Positions 47,000-56,276 of a stretch of DNA of 64,000 nt are shown here, piece after piece. Each line of letters begins with the position of its first letter. Within the stretch, counting starts at the first letter, position 1. The DNA is from Natronocalculus amylovorans (lineage in GTDB: Archaea > Halobacteriota > Halobacteria > Halobacteriales > Haloferacaceae). The notes below the pieces were generated by a model. The model saw only the letters and a program-made list of their open reading frames with translations, searched no databases and was not told the DNA's origin. The stretch lies in NCBI RefSeq assembly GCF_023638035.1, contig NZ_JAKRVX010000003.1:186001-250000 (forward strand), given 5' to 3'. The translations under genes and the position numbers were made by a program.

Positions 47000-48382
47000 A
47001 TGTTCGCGGATCGGTCCAGTTGGATTGCTGACAATCAGCCACTGAAGGGATACGGCGTGGCAGTTACACGACGGAGTACTGGAACCGACCCGCTCCTTTT
47101 TGTTACTGGATTTGGTGAATCAAACCGTCTCTATACATGGGATACTACTACAGAGCAACTTACGGACACCTCCTGTGGTATCCTTGCAGATACACAGCGA
47201 CGAGCGATCGGTGTCGCTGCGGCAGATGTCGATGCTGATGGACATGAGGAGATCTACGTTCACAACACCGATGCGTATGGCGGATATACGAAAAACTGCG
47301 ATCTGCTGTTTGACCGAATTGAACACGATGATCGGACGCTCTGGTGCGATATATTTAGTCTTGAAGTGAACTACGATCGGGGGAATTTTCATGCAGGGAG
47401 ATCGGTAGCCGCCGTCGACCGATATGGGACTGGTCGCTATGGAATGCTGGTTGCTTGCTACGGAACACCATCACGCTTCTACGAACTTGGGGATGATGGT
47501 GAACTCACAGATATGTCTGATGCCGTCGGCTTGGAGTTCACCGGTGGCGGCCGATCGGTGCTTTCTGGGCCACTCATTAGTGATCGGATGGATGTCTTTA
47601 TTGGCGCAGAGCGTGGGCCAAATAAGCTGTTTCGAAATGAGAATGGTCATTTCACGGACGTCTCTGAATCGGTCGGAGTGAGCGATCCAGACGGTAATGC
47701 ACGCGGCGCTGCGCTGTTGGATAACGGCTGTGGTACCTTCGACATCGTTGTAGGTAACTGGGAGGGCCCGTGTCGCCTCTTCCAGCGCCATGGCGATCGA
47801 TTTGTGGGCGGGATGCCAGAGGCGTTGCAAACCGCAGAACGCGTTCGAAACATTGTCGTTGCGGATTTCGATAACGACGGTAATCAAGAGATATTTGTCA
47901 ACGCCATTGGAGCAGTAAACCGATTCTATCGCTGGGAGAACCGGACGATAACCCCACTTGATGCAGGCCATGCTGACGAGCCAACGGGACTTGGGACCGG
48001 TGCAGCTGTTGCGGACGTTGATGGAGATGGAACGGTTGAATTGCTCGTTGTGCATGGAGAACTCAAAGCACAGCCGTTATCGCTGTTTAGTATCCCAAAC
48101 GAGAACGGCTGGTTGCGTGTGTATCCAACGACCCAGTATGGTGCCCCAGCACGTGGAGCCGTGGTTGAGCTACAGACAGACTGTGGTACGCAGCGGCGAG
48201 TGATTGACACTGCAAGCAGCTATCTCTCTCAATCTGAGCCAGTTGCGCATTTTGGCCTTGGAACCGATCAGGTACCGGTTTCGATCACCGTTACGTGGCC
48301 CGACGGACGGAGTACAACTGAAACCGATCTTACGGTATGCACAGAGGCTTCGGTCCCACATCCGATCGCGCCCCGATTTTAA
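47000..48382 (+). CDS. FG-GAP/VCBS repeat protein with C-terminal ASPIC/UnbV domain
   Basis: 460 residues. Several propeller blades with Ca-binding-like DxDxDG loops are visible: AAADVDADGHEEIYV, VADFDNDGNQEIFVN and VADVDGDGTVELLVV. The C-terminal ASPIC/UnbV domain has GAPARGAVVEL and ITVTWPDGRS. This is the CRTAC1-like architecture, normally extracellular. No signal peptide or Tat motif is seen at either possible start, which is odd. It follows the second GlpA-like gene on the same strand with its own promoter. Confidence 0.82.
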   Translation: MFADRSSWIADNQPLKGYGVAVTRRSTGTDPLLFVTGFGESNRLYTWDTTTEQLTDTSCGILADTQRRAIGVAAADVDADGHEEIYVHNTDAYGGYTKNCDLLFDRIEHDDRTLWCDIFSLEVNYDRGNFHAGRSVAAVDRYGTGRYGMLVACYGTPSRFYELGDDGELTDMSDAVGLEFTGGGRSVLSGPLISDRMDVFIGAERGPNKLFRNENGHFTDVSESVGVSDPDGNARGAALLDNGCGTFDIVVGNWEGPCRLFQRHGDRFVGGMPEALQTAERVRNIVVADFDNDGNQEIFVNAIGAVNRFYRWENRTITPLDAGHADEPTGLGTGAAVADVDGDGTVELLVVHGELKAQPLSLFSIPNENGWLRVYPTTQYGAPARGAVVELQTDCGTQRRVIDTASSYLSQSEPVAHFGLGTDQVPVSITVTWPDGRSTTETDLTVCTEASVPHPIAPRF

Positions 48383-48461
48383 TTTTGGTTCACCCCGATT
48401 GTGTCCGTCACATCTGCCGATGGAGATGGGTTAAAGTGCTTCTACTGGAGAGTATTGTGAT

Positions 48462-48647
48462 ATGGTTAAACCGACGTCCGATCTGGGCGAGGACGTAGAT
48501 GAGTCGAACGCTCCCGAATGTACTGTCTGTGAAACGAGAATCATTCGATCACCAACCCACCGTGTTGTCCCTCGAATAGAGGATGGTGTCGTCAAACACC
48601 GACATTTTTGTAGTGAGAAATGCCACACGGAGTTCGAGACAGCGTAG
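48462..48647 (+). CDS. Small zinc-finger protein, 61 aa
   Basis: ATG at 48462. APECTVCETRI and HRHFCSEKCHTEF form a CxxC...CxxxC/H arrangement like treble-clef or TRASH-type zinc knuckles. Haloarchaea encode families of such micro-proteins. A TATA-like TTAAAG occurs about 30 bases upstream. No function known. Confidence 0.75.
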   Translation: MVKPTSDLGEDVDESNAPECTVCETRIIRSPTHRVVPRIEDGVVKHRHFCSEKCHTEFETA

Positions 48648-48716
48648 CGACGGGAGACAACACCGCAGTCGTATTCTCGGGGAGCGTTTTTATCCTCGGA
48701 GACGGAACATCGTGGT

Positions 48717-49442
48717 ATGATTTCACTAGAGGATGCAGTGACGGCACGGTTGGAGTCTCATGGTGCACGATTTGAGGTACTTATTGATCCAGATGCTGCG
48801 TTGGCTATCAAGCGCGGCGAGTTTGATGGCGAACTTGAGGAGGTGATTGCCGCAGAAGATGTGTTCGAAGATGCATCTCGTGGCGATCGTCCTGCGGAGG
48901 CAGATCTAGAAAAAGCGTTTGAGACCACCGATCCACTTACCATTATCCCAGAGGTTATCAAGCGCGGAGAGATCCAGATCACGGCAGATCAACGCCGGGA
49001 GATGCAAGAACAAAAACGCAAGAGCTTGATTAATACAATCGCCAGAAATGCGGTGAATCCACAGATGGACAATGCACCGCATCCTCCTGAACGAATCGAG
49101 CGCGCGCTCGAAGAGGCAGGCTTTCGTGTTGATCCGATGGAAACAGTCGAAAACCAGGTTGATGAGGCGCTTGAAGCGCTCCGTCCCGTGATCCCAATTC
49201 GGTTCGATGAAGTGACGATCGCGGTCCAAGTTGCCGCTGACAAAGCAGGGAGTGCACAGGCACAGATTAGACAGTATGGTGACCTCGAACGTGAAGAGTG
49301 GCAGAACGATGGCTCATGGGTTGGCGTCTTAACATTCCCCGCTGGATTGCAGAATGACTTCTACGATATGGTCAACGATGTCACGAGCGGTCAAGCAGAG
49401 ACACGAGTCATCAAAGACAAAGACGATATTAATACCCGGTAA
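48717..49442 (+). CDS. sdo1: Ribosome maturation protein SDO1 (SBDS)
   Basis: 241 residues, the full three-domain SBDS protein. The N-terminal FYSH domain (about 1-90: [26 protein letters not shown]), central helical domain ([18 protein letters not shown]) and C-terminal ferredoxin-like domain ([21 protein letters not shown]) are all visible. It works with aEF2-like GTPases in large-subunit maturation. Confidence 0.93.
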   Translation: MISLEDAVTARLESHGARFEVLIDPDAALAIKRGEFDGELEEVIAAEDVFEDASRGDRPAEADLEKAFETTDPLTIIPEVIKRGEIQITADQRREMQEQKRKSLINTIARNAVNPQMDNAPHPPERIERALEEAGFRVDPMETVENQVDEALEALRPVIPIRFDEVTIAVQVAADKAGSAQAQIRQYGDLEREEWQNDGSWVGVLTFPAGLQNDFYDMVNDVTSGQAETRVIKDKDDINTR

Positions 49443-49456
49443 CAGAACCGCGTTCA

Positions 49457-49771
49457 TTACCCCTGTTTGTATCCGATCAAAAAGCCGATCGTAAATCCCG
49501 CAGAGATCGAAAGCGTTGACAGAATTGTCCATACCCAATCCGGCGGTGCTTGGGTTGTTTGGTCTGTACCGCTGATCGCACCAGATGTTAGCCGTTCCCA
49601 GTCAACGGTTACAATGCCTCGTGCTTCAAGAAACCGAAAAATAGCCAACTCAATGCCGATAATGATCGCGATGAGTTTTGCGATTCGCTTGAACGCAAAC
49701 CCGATAAGCCCACCAATAATTGCTGCCCCGCCAGCCTCCATTCCGAGCTGTTGGACATTCACGTCAATCAT
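49457..49771 (-). CDS. FUN14-family membrane protein
   Basis: 104 residues. A glycine-rich first segment (GGAAIIGGLIGFAFKRIAKL) precedes a second span (IAIIIGIELAIFRFLEARG) and a C-terminal span with GFTIGFLIGYKQG. This pattern defines the FUN14 family, whose archaeal role is unknown. Convergent with sdo1, 14 bases between stops. Confidence 0.85.
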   Translation of the reverse strand: MIDVNVQQLGMEAGGAAIIGGLIGFAFKRIAKLIAIIIGIELAIFRFLEARGIVTVDWERLTSGAISGTDQTTQAPPDWVWTILSTLSISAGFTIGFLIGYKQG

Positions 49772-49891
49772 ACAGTCATGTGATCATGAATGGCGATATG
49801 TCTTCCGTCCGGGCCGGATTTAAGGTTGTCCGCCGGCTACACTCTAGGTAACAGTGCAGGCATACTATCAACAGACAGGCGGTGATCAATA

Positions 49892-51187
49892 ATGAGAGCC
49901 ATCGTCGCAAAGCGTGTCGATGCTGGAACCGCAGATATCTCTGAGATCAGTGAACTTGCCGTTGCTGGCGGCTACGAAGCCGTTGATTCGCTAACGCAAA
50001 CGCGGGAAGAGGATTCAGCGTATGTCTTTGGTGAAGGAAAGATCGCTGAGCTCGCAGCGCTTGTTGCCGATCGACAGGCAGACGCACTCATTATTGACAA
50101 TGAGGTTGGCCCATATCAGATGTATAACATCGGCCAGGCGATGCCTGACGGTGTTGAGGTCATCGATCGGTTTACACTCATCCTCGAAATCTTCGGCCAA
50201 CGAGCCCAAACGAGAAAGGCACAGCTGCAGGTTGAACTTGCAGAGCTACGGTATGAGCTCCCACGTGCGGCAGCAAAAACCAGTCTCGCAAAGCGTGATG
50301 AACGGCCTGGTTTCATGGGACTTGGTGAGTATGATGAGAGCCGTGAGAAGGATATCAAAGCACAGATATCCAATATCAAAGCCGAACTCGATTCGATCGC
50401 ACAGAAAGAACAGGACCGCCGTGAACGTCGTCGTGAATCCGGGTTTGATCTTGTCGCGTTGGCTGGCTACACAAACGCTGGAAAATCAACTCTATTGCGA
50501 CAGTTGGCGGCTGAGCTCTCTGTGGACGAAAACGTCGATAAACATCCGGACTTGGATTCGATCGCCGAATCCAAGGATATGCTCTTTACAACGCTTGGCA
50601 CAACGACACGGCGGGCGACGCTCGATCGACGTGAAATTCTGCTCACAGACACTGTTGGATTTATTTCTAACCTTCCACACTGGCTTGTTGAATCCTTCCA
50701 ATCAACGCTTGAATCGGTCTATAGAGCGGATTTGGTGCTGCTCGTTGTCGATGCAAGCGAATCCGTCCAAGAGATACGCGAAAAGCTTGTGACAAGTCAC
50801 GACACGCTGTATGAACGGAATGAAGCACCGATTGTGACCGTTTTCAATAAGATTGACCAGGTTGAGCAGGCTGAGCTTGCAGACAAACTGTCCGCACTCT
50901 CTGGGCTGACGCCGAATCCAATAACTGTCTCTGGGCTTACTGGAGAGCACATCGAGGAACTAAAACACCGGATCGAAGCGGAACTACCTGCATGGGAGCG
51001 CGAACGGCTCTTGCTCCCACTGACTGATGAGACGATGTCTGTTGTGTCATGGATTCATGACCACGGATACGTCTCCGAGGAGAACTACGAGAACGATCAC
51101 GTTAGCGTGTCATTTGAGGCGCGTCCACCGATCGTTGAAAAAGCACGAGCCAAGGCGGCAGAACTGCATCCAGTTGAACCAAACTGA
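49892..51187 (+). CDS. hflX: GTPase HflX
   Basis: 431 residues. The N-terminal HflX domain (ALIIDNEVGPYQMYNIG, EVIDRFTLILEIF) is followed by a coiled coil with basic residues and the G domain: G1 GYTNAGKSTLL, G3 DTVGFISNLP, G4 FNKIDQ. Bacterial HflX splits stalled ribosomes; a related ribosome-linked role is likely. The C-terminal extension ends acidic. Confidence 0.93.
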   Translation: MRAIVAKRVDAGTADISEISELAVAGGYEAVDSLTQTREEDSAYVFGEGKIAELAALVADRQADALIIDNEVGPYQMYNIGQAMPDGVEVIDRFTLILEIFGQRAQTRKAQLQVELAELRYELPRAAAKTSLAKRDERPGFMGLGEYDESREKDIKAQISNIKAELDSIAQKEQDRRERRRESGFDLVALAGYTNAGKSTLLRQLAAELSVDENVDKHPDLDSIAESKDMLFTTLGTTTRRATLDRREILLTDTVGFISNLPHWLVESFQSTLESVYRADLVLLVVDASESVQEIREKLVTSHDTLYERNEAPIVTVFNKIDQVEQAELADKLSALSGLTPNPITVSGLTGEHIEELKHRIEAELPAWERERLLLPLTDETMSVVSWIHDHGYVSEENYENDHVSVSFEARPPIVEKARAKAAELHPVEPN

Positions 51188-51568
51188 CAATCTGCCATAT
51201 TTTCGTTCCATTAGCTGGCATATCTGGTCGTCGCGAGCACTGCGTTTACAGCAGCGGTCAAGCCGGCATCGCATATCGTACACTGGTTGTGGGAAACCAG
51301 CCGGGATCGAACGTCCACACGGATCCAAATGTGACCTCGTGTGCACAGTACAAACCGACAACCATGGGTGGGTGACCCAAACTGTCTTGGGAATCAATTA
51401 TCCGGTATGGGCGATTTTTTTGCATAAACGCTGGATAGTCGCAATCATACCCCGGATTTAAAAACGATCGACCCAGTCGTTGTGTGGCCATGTGCAGCGA
51501 TTTATTTATTGTGTGTCATATAATCTGTCCACAAAAATACTTTTTCGATGAACAAGTAATATGGAGGC
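51188..51568. other. 380-base intergenic region, no gene recognised
   Basis: No convincing coding frame. A short hairpin-capable TGGGT-GGGTG-ACCCA at about 51365-51379 and a T7 run at 51415-51421 could mark the end of a small RNA, but no known RNA signature (RNase P, SRP, tRNA) is present. The upstream part reads GGGATCGAAC like a T-arm but does not fold as a tRNA. Confidence 0.35.
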
Positions 51569-51769
51569 ATGGATGACGAATCATCTCTACCACAGATCGA
51601 TGACAGAGCCGATATTGAAGAGCTAGAACGTAGATTGCATTACCAGAGTTTGCAGATACGACTACTATGGGCGACGCTACTAGTCGCGATTACGCTCATA
51701 TTTCCAGTCGCTGGGTTTGGATTAGCATTTTTGATTGTAACGTTTCTGTTTTTCAAATCAAGACGGTGA
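51569..51769 (+). CDS. Small single-pass membrane protein, 66 aa
   Basis: ATG at 51569. The acidic N-terminal half has a short amphipathic helix (IEELERRLHYQSLQIRLLWA). One or two closely spaced hydrophobic stretches follow (ATLLVAITLIFPVAG, LAFLIVTFLFF), with a basic end KSRR. Plausible coding, unknown function. Confidence 0.5.
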   Translation: MDDESSLPQIDDRADIEELERRLHYQSLQIRLLWATLLVAITLIFPVAGFGLAFLIVTFLFFKSRR

Positions 51770-51889
51770 TTATATTGAACACATTGGAACCGGCCCACTT
51801 GCGGACATTGAAAACAGATTGCTGTCAGGAGATGACTATTGCTACACACGGTCCCCATGTGTAACATATTCTAATCGTTTACGACCCGT

Positions 51890-52265
51890 GCGTTGTCGGC
51901 TGGACTCGTGATTGAGGCTTTGAACAGACGCTTGAGGCAGTTATTTTCCGTGGACTCTTCATTCCAGCGGACATAGACCTGAGTGAGAATGTCGAACACA
52001 GGCGTCGATAATCGTTGTCCGTAGTGGTGGGCATACTGACGACAGAAATGCGATACAGCACTTCGCTCGTGAAGGGACAGTTGGCTTGTTGGTCAGAGCC
52101 ATTATCAGGGCGGCCGATGCACTGTCAGCCTCCGGTTGGCTTGCAAACAAGGCTGGCTACGATCCAGCAGCAGTCTCTGATCCGTTGGTCACAACGGTTA
52201 AAGATGTCACCGCGTTAGTGATCTACTTCGGGCTCACAACAGCACTCCTACAACACCTGTTGTAA
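51890..52265 (+). pseudogene. Decayed C-terminal part of an MgtE-type divalent cation transporter
   Basis: Three consecutive frame pieces together read like the MgtE membrane domain. ALSAGLVIEA comes first, then FEQTLEAVIFRGLFIP up to SENV, and then TQASIIVVRSGG, GTVGLLVRAIIRAADAL and the C-terminal GYDPAAVSDPLVTTVKDVTA, LVIYFGL. The last piece matches the conserved MgtE end (DPAxVSxPLVxTxxDVT). At least two frame breaks and no N-terminal cytoplasmic or CBS domains show it is dead. The segment upstream (51770-51889) has no recognisable continuation. Confidence 0.72.
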
Positions 52266-52346
52266 CTACCGACATTCAGGTACTTTTGACTGTCAGGAAC
52301 TCTGCAAATAGGCCTTACATCCCGGAGGTGGTAATATTGCTTATAT

Positions 52347-53519
52347 ATGGCCTCCTCAACAACCGAACAGACTGGTATCGAAGGCGGAGACCAACCAATC
52401 CCGGTCACAGTAGTTAGCGGTGTTCTCGGTGCTGGAAAAACTACGCTTGTCAATCAGCTTTTGTCAACGGTCGAGGACACCCGAATAGCGGTTATTGTCA
52501 ACGATATGGGTCAGATAAACATCGATGCAGATCTGATTGAGCGTGAAAACGAGGATACCGGAATCGTCGATCTCTCAAACGGATGTATCTGTTGTCGATT
52601 ACAGGATGATCTGATCACCGAATCCCTGCGGCTTGCAGAGATACGTGAGTTCGACTATCTCGTTGTTGAATCCTCCGGCATTTCAGAGCCCCTCCCGATC
52701 GCACGGACGTTTATTGAGGGAACTGACAAGACGGAGGGGCCGGTTGAGCAGTTCCGATTGGATACGATGGTGACAGTGTTGGACAGCTACGGCTTTTGGA
52801 AAGAGTTTGATTCCGGCGCATCAATCCCAGAGCCAGATACCGATCCTGAGCGGCCGCTTGCGGAGGTTCTCATTGAATCGATCGAGTTCTGCGATGTACT
52901 CCTGTTGAATAAGATTGACATGGTTCCCGATTCGGAGGTCGACCGAATCGAGACGGCGGTTCGAAAACTCCAGCCACATGCCCGGATTGAGCGTACAACC
53001 TACGGTAAAATCGATCCCGCAACTATTCTTGGTACTGGCCGGTTCGATTTCAAAACGGCGCGCCGATCAGCAGGCTGGAAACAACAGCTCCGATCGCACC
53101 GAAAAGTGGCAGAAACCAATCATGGAGCTGAACACAAACAGACCGACGACCATGACCATCCGCATACAGACGCGGCTGCAACACACGGGATCAACTCGTT
53201 TGTCTATACCCGAACAGACCCATTCGATGCGGAGCGATTAGCGGAGGTCCTCCACGATCGAACTGATAACGTCATTCGCGCAAAGGGACTCTGTTACGTT
53301 GCAGGGACAGATGATGTGATTGGGATGAGCCGAGCCGGTGACGCAATTCAAGCTGGACCGATCGGTTCATGGGGTGAACAAACACCAACGACAGAACTGG
53401 TATTTATTGGCACAACGATGGATGAGGACGCGATCGCTGATCAGCTTGATGCTGCACTCGCTGATTCAGGGCCACCCACAGATCCGGACGAGATATTCCC
53501 GCTTCGAATCAACCCCTAG
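52347..53519 (+). CDS. CobW/COG0523-family GTPase (metallochaperone)
   Basis: 390 residues. Walker A GVLGAGKTTLVNQLL, the metal-site CICCRLQDDL (CxCC), VVESSGISEPLPIA and NKIDMV are diagnostic. A His-rich stretch (HGAEHKQTDDHDHPHTD, about 265-281) probably binds zinc. A C-terminal CobW domain ends the protein. The family moves Zn, Co or Ni into target enzymes. No zinc-uptake gene is adjacent; a dead mgtE lies just upstream. Confidence 0.9.
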   Translation: MASSTTEQTGIEGGDQPIPVTVVSGVLGAGKTTLVNQLLSTVEDTRIAVIVNDMGQINIDADLIERENEDTGIVDLSNGCICCRLQDDLITESLRLAEIREFDYLVVESSGISEPLPIARTFIEGTDKTEGPVEQFRLDTMVTVLDSYGFWKEFDSGASIPEPDTDPERPLAEVLIESIEFCDVLLLNKIDMVPDSEVDRIETAVRKLQPHARIERTTYGKIDPATILGTGRFDFKTARRSAGWKQQLRSHRKVAETNHGAEHKQTDDHDHPHTDAAATHGINSFVYTRTDPFDAERLAEVLHDRTDNVIRAKGLCYVAGTDDVIGMSRAGDAIQAGPIGSWGEQTPTTELVFIGTTMDEDAIADQLDAALADSGPPTDPDEIFPLRINP

Positions 53520-53524
53520 ACAAC

Positions 53525-53683
53525 TCACACCGCGAGATCATCTTGTAGCTCGTCGAATCCTTCGCTAAATCCGTAGTTCGATCGCTCCGCTCGCAGCTGA
53601 TCCATTGCGGTCTGGTAGGTCCGATCGTATTCCAACAGATCAGTCCACCCATCCGTAAACGCGTAATTACAGTATTTGCACAT
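53525..53683 (-). CDS. Small CxxC protein, 52 aa
   Basis: ATG at 53683 gives MCKYCNYAFTDGWTDLLEYD, then a helical acidic remainder ending LQDDLAV. It has one CxxC at the extreme N-terminus, so it could bind metal as a dimer. An A/T-rich promoter-like stretch lies upstream on the minus strand. The longer frame up to 53827 looks non-coding. Function unknown. Confidence 0.6.
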   Translation of the reverse strand: MCKYCNYAFTDGWTDLLEYDRTYQTAMDQLRAERSNYGFSEGFDELQDDLAV

Positions 53684-53848
53684 ATTTATGCCACGTTCGC
53701 GTTTGTATTGGGTTTTTGTGGTTATTAAATAACATATCAAGTAAAAAAGAATAAATACTGTATCAAACGGAGAGTATATATTGGGTAACTTGCTATTTGA
53801 GGTAACACTGTGATCGATTCCGGGCATGGCTCGACACAGCTGTCACCT

Positions 53849-54001
53849 ATGGAAAGTACAATCGAAACCACACACGGGTTCTTGACCGGGCAATGTGAAC
53901 GCTGCGACTGGTATGTGATCAAGGATTCATACCCGAAACTCGTAACCGCATATCAAAGCCACCTTCGAGCCGAACATCCGAAACTGTGGCTACGTCGGTA
54001 A
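53849..54001 (+). CDS. Small C2H2-like zinc protein, 50 aa
   Basis: Starting at ATG 53849 the protein has GQCERCDWYVI followed by SHLRAEHPKLW, a C-x2-C...H-x4-H arrangement resembling a single zinc finger. A GTG at 53810 in the same frame could lengthen it by 13 residues. Haloarchaea carry numerous such micro-proteins. Function unknown. Confidence 0.65.
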   Translation: MESTIETTHGFLTGQCERCDWYVIKDSYPKLVTAYQSHLRAEHPKLWLRR

Positions 54002-54017
54002 GTTCGGCAGCTAGCGA

Positions 54018-56132
54018 CTAATCGTCTGCAGGTTCTGCACCACCGTTGCTTGCAACAGTGATTGCTATCTCTGCGGCTGCAGCTTTGTACTCCGGTATCT
54101 TTGCGCGATCGTCAAGCACATCGTTCGTGAGCCGGTTCGCTGATGCAGCAGCAAAGTGTGGCGTCGTCCAGATAACGCCCTCTTTAATCGCCTCTGTCAC
54201 TTGCGCTTTCACCTCGATTTCGCCACGGCGAGATCGGAGCGTTACCATGTCACCATCTTCGATTTCATACCGTGCCGCATCATTGGGATGAATGTCAACA
54301 AAGTTCTCTGGGTGTTGGCGATTGAGGGTTGGCGATCGGCGACTCATTGTTCCCGTGTTGTAGTGCTCCTCCAATCGGGCTGTCGTGAGAATGAGTGGAT
54401 ACTCTTCATCTGGCACTTCTGCGGGTGGCTGATGGCGCACACCCTCGATCTGTCCGAGTCCATTTTCCGTATCAAATGAGCTCTCGTATAGATACGGATC
54501 ACCCTCGTCACCGAGCTCATAACATGGCCAGTGAAGCCCCGTCTCCCCAAGCAGTTCATACGTCATCCCGTGGTAGCTTGGACAGACCTGTCTGAGCTCT
54601 TCGAACACTGCCTCAACATCATCAAAGCGGAATCCATCCTCACCAAAGAGCCGGCTTCCAATCTCCATCAGAATCTCCAGATCGTGTTTGGTATTCTCGT
54701 GTACCTTCTGGACGCCACGCATTCGCTGGACACGCCGATCGGTATTTGTGACCGTGCCACCACGTTCGGCCCACGTTGTAGCCGGTAAAATTACATCCGC
54801 ATACCTAGCGGTTTCAGTCATGAAGATATCTTGTACGACACAGAACTCAAGCTCTTCAAACCGTTTAGCGACCTCGTTCGCATCCGGCTCGGACATAATT
54901 GGGTTCTCACCCATAATATACAGGCCGTGAATCGATCGACCAGCCTCATGTGAGATCTCGACGTTCGTGAGGCCAGGTTCGGATGGGATTTCGAATCCCC
55001 AGACAGCTTCTACGGATCTTCGAGCCTCATCATCGTCAACGAGCTGATACCCAGGAAGAACGTTTGGCATTGCACCAACATCACAGGTTCCTTGGACGTT
55101 ATTCTGCCCACGGAGTGGGTTAACGCCGGTTCCAGGACGGCCAAGATTTCCAGTGATGAGTGCGAGATTGATCTCGTTTTGGACGTTATCAACACCGCAA
55201 GTGTGCTGGCTCATTCCCATCCCTGTGAAGATGGCCGCATTGTTCGCCATTGCATACTTTTCCGCAGCCAACTCGATATCTTCGAGCGGTACACCGCACT
55301 CTTCGGCCGCAGCCGCTTTATCAAACGATTCGAGCGTTTCTGTGAGGTGTTCGAACCCTTCAGTTCTGTTTGCAATAAACTCCTCATCAATCCAGTCATT
55401 TTCAAGAATCGTCTTGATAACAATATTGAGGAGTGGAATGTCTGTTCCCGGGTTCAGCTGGAGATGCATATGCCGATCGCTCTCGCTAATTTTGAACGAT
55501 CGAGTCGTCTTATTCGCGTGTGGGTCAACCTGAATAACAGTTGCCCCTTCAAGCACAGCCTGTCTGAAATACTGGCTGTTTGCGATCGGATGCTGTTCAC
55601 CTGGATTGGCACCTTGAATCCAAAAGAGATCCCCTGCCTCGCGCAGATCTGCCATACTGTTTGTCATCGCACCAGCACCGAGACTGGTCCGCAGTGCCCA
55701 TACAGTCGAGGCATGACACATCCGTGTACAGTTATCAATATTGTTTGTCCCGTAGCGTCGAGCGATCTTTTGTAGCAGGTAGTTCTCCTCGTTCATCGTT
55801 TTTGAGGAGCCGAAAAAGCCCATTGCATCGGGTTCATACGTGTCACGGATACGCGTCATCTCTGAGACGATCCGATCGTATGCCTCCTCCCATGTTGCCT
55901 CTCGGAACTCACCATCCTCTTTAATGAGCGGCTCTGTAAGGCGATCTTCGTGATTGACAACTTGGGTCGCTGCACCGCCTTTGATACAGATTCGACCCTC
56001 ATTGACAGGGGCATCAGCCCACGGCATGAATTTCACATCACCAGGGTCGTCTCCCTGCTTCACTTGAATCCCACAGCCAACACCACAGTACGGGCAGATT
56101 GTTTTCACCGGGTCCGATTCATCAGTTGACAT
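54018..56132 (-). CDS. fdhA: Formate dehydrogenase, catalytic (molybdopterin) subunit
   Basis: 704 residues. An N-terminal [4Fe-4S] site reads ICPYCGVGCG with a fourth Cys in GRICIKGG. The active-site stretch NCTRMCHASTVWAL has Cys in the place of the selenocysteine of E. coli FdhF, followed by the conserved His. LITGNLGRPGTGVNPLRGQNN and the C-terminal molydopterin-dinucleotide-binding domain complete it. No electron-transfer subunit is adjacent. It lies 0.8 kb from formate-tetrahydrofolate ligase, so formate handling is the likely theme. Start at 56132 fits the family; an ATG at 56141 adds three residues. Confidence 0.88.
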   Translation of the reverse strand: MSTDESDPVKTICPYCGVGCGIQVKQGDDPGDVKFMPWADAPVNEGRICIKGGAATQVVNHEDRLTEPLIKEDGEFREATWEEAYDRIVSEMTRIRDTYEPDAMGFFGSSKTMNEENYLLQKIARRYGTNNIDNCTRMCHASTVWALRTSLGAGAMTNSMADLREAGDLFWIQGANPGEQHPIANSQYFRQAVLEGATVIQVDPHANKTTRSFKISESDRHMHLQLNPGTDIPLLNIVIKTILENDWIDEEFIANRTEGFEHLTETLESFDKAAAAEECGVPLEDIELAAEKYAMANNAAIFTGMGMSQHTCGVDNVQNEINLALITGNLGRPGTGVNPLRGQNNVQGTCDVGAMPNVLPGYQLVDDDEARRSVEAVWGFEIPSEPGLTNVEISHEAGRSIHGLYIMGENPIMSEPDANEVAKRFEELEFCVVQDIFMTETARYADVILPATTWAERGGTVTNTDRRVQRMRGVQKVHENTKHDLEILMEIGSRLFGEDGFRFDDVEAVFEELRQVCPSYHGMTYELLGETGLHWPCYELGDEGDPYLYESSFDTENGLGQIEGVRHQPPAEVPDEEYPLILTTARLEEHYNTGTMSRRSPTLNRQHPENFVDIHPNDAARYEIEDGDMVTLRSRRGEIEVKAQVTEAIKEGVIWTTPHFAAASANRLTNDVLDDRAKIPEYKAAAAEIAITVASNGGAEPADD

Positions 56133-56276
56133 GGTGATCACCTGTGAGGTATGTACTCATGCATCGATGTTACGGTTTGTCAGTCATGAGTGTGTCGGAC
56201 AGAAAACATGAATATTTATTCTTATATATTCTATCGTCGACAAAACCATTACACTGCGTGGGGATGAGATCATGGT

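Noticed and set aside
51290-51320. tRNA T-arm-like GGGATCGAAC on the plus strand
   Set aside because: No matching acceptor, D or anticodon arms on either strand.
55690-55740. Selenocysteine in formate dehydrogenase
   Set aside because: The active-site codon reads Cys (NCTRMCHAS); no in-frame TGA.
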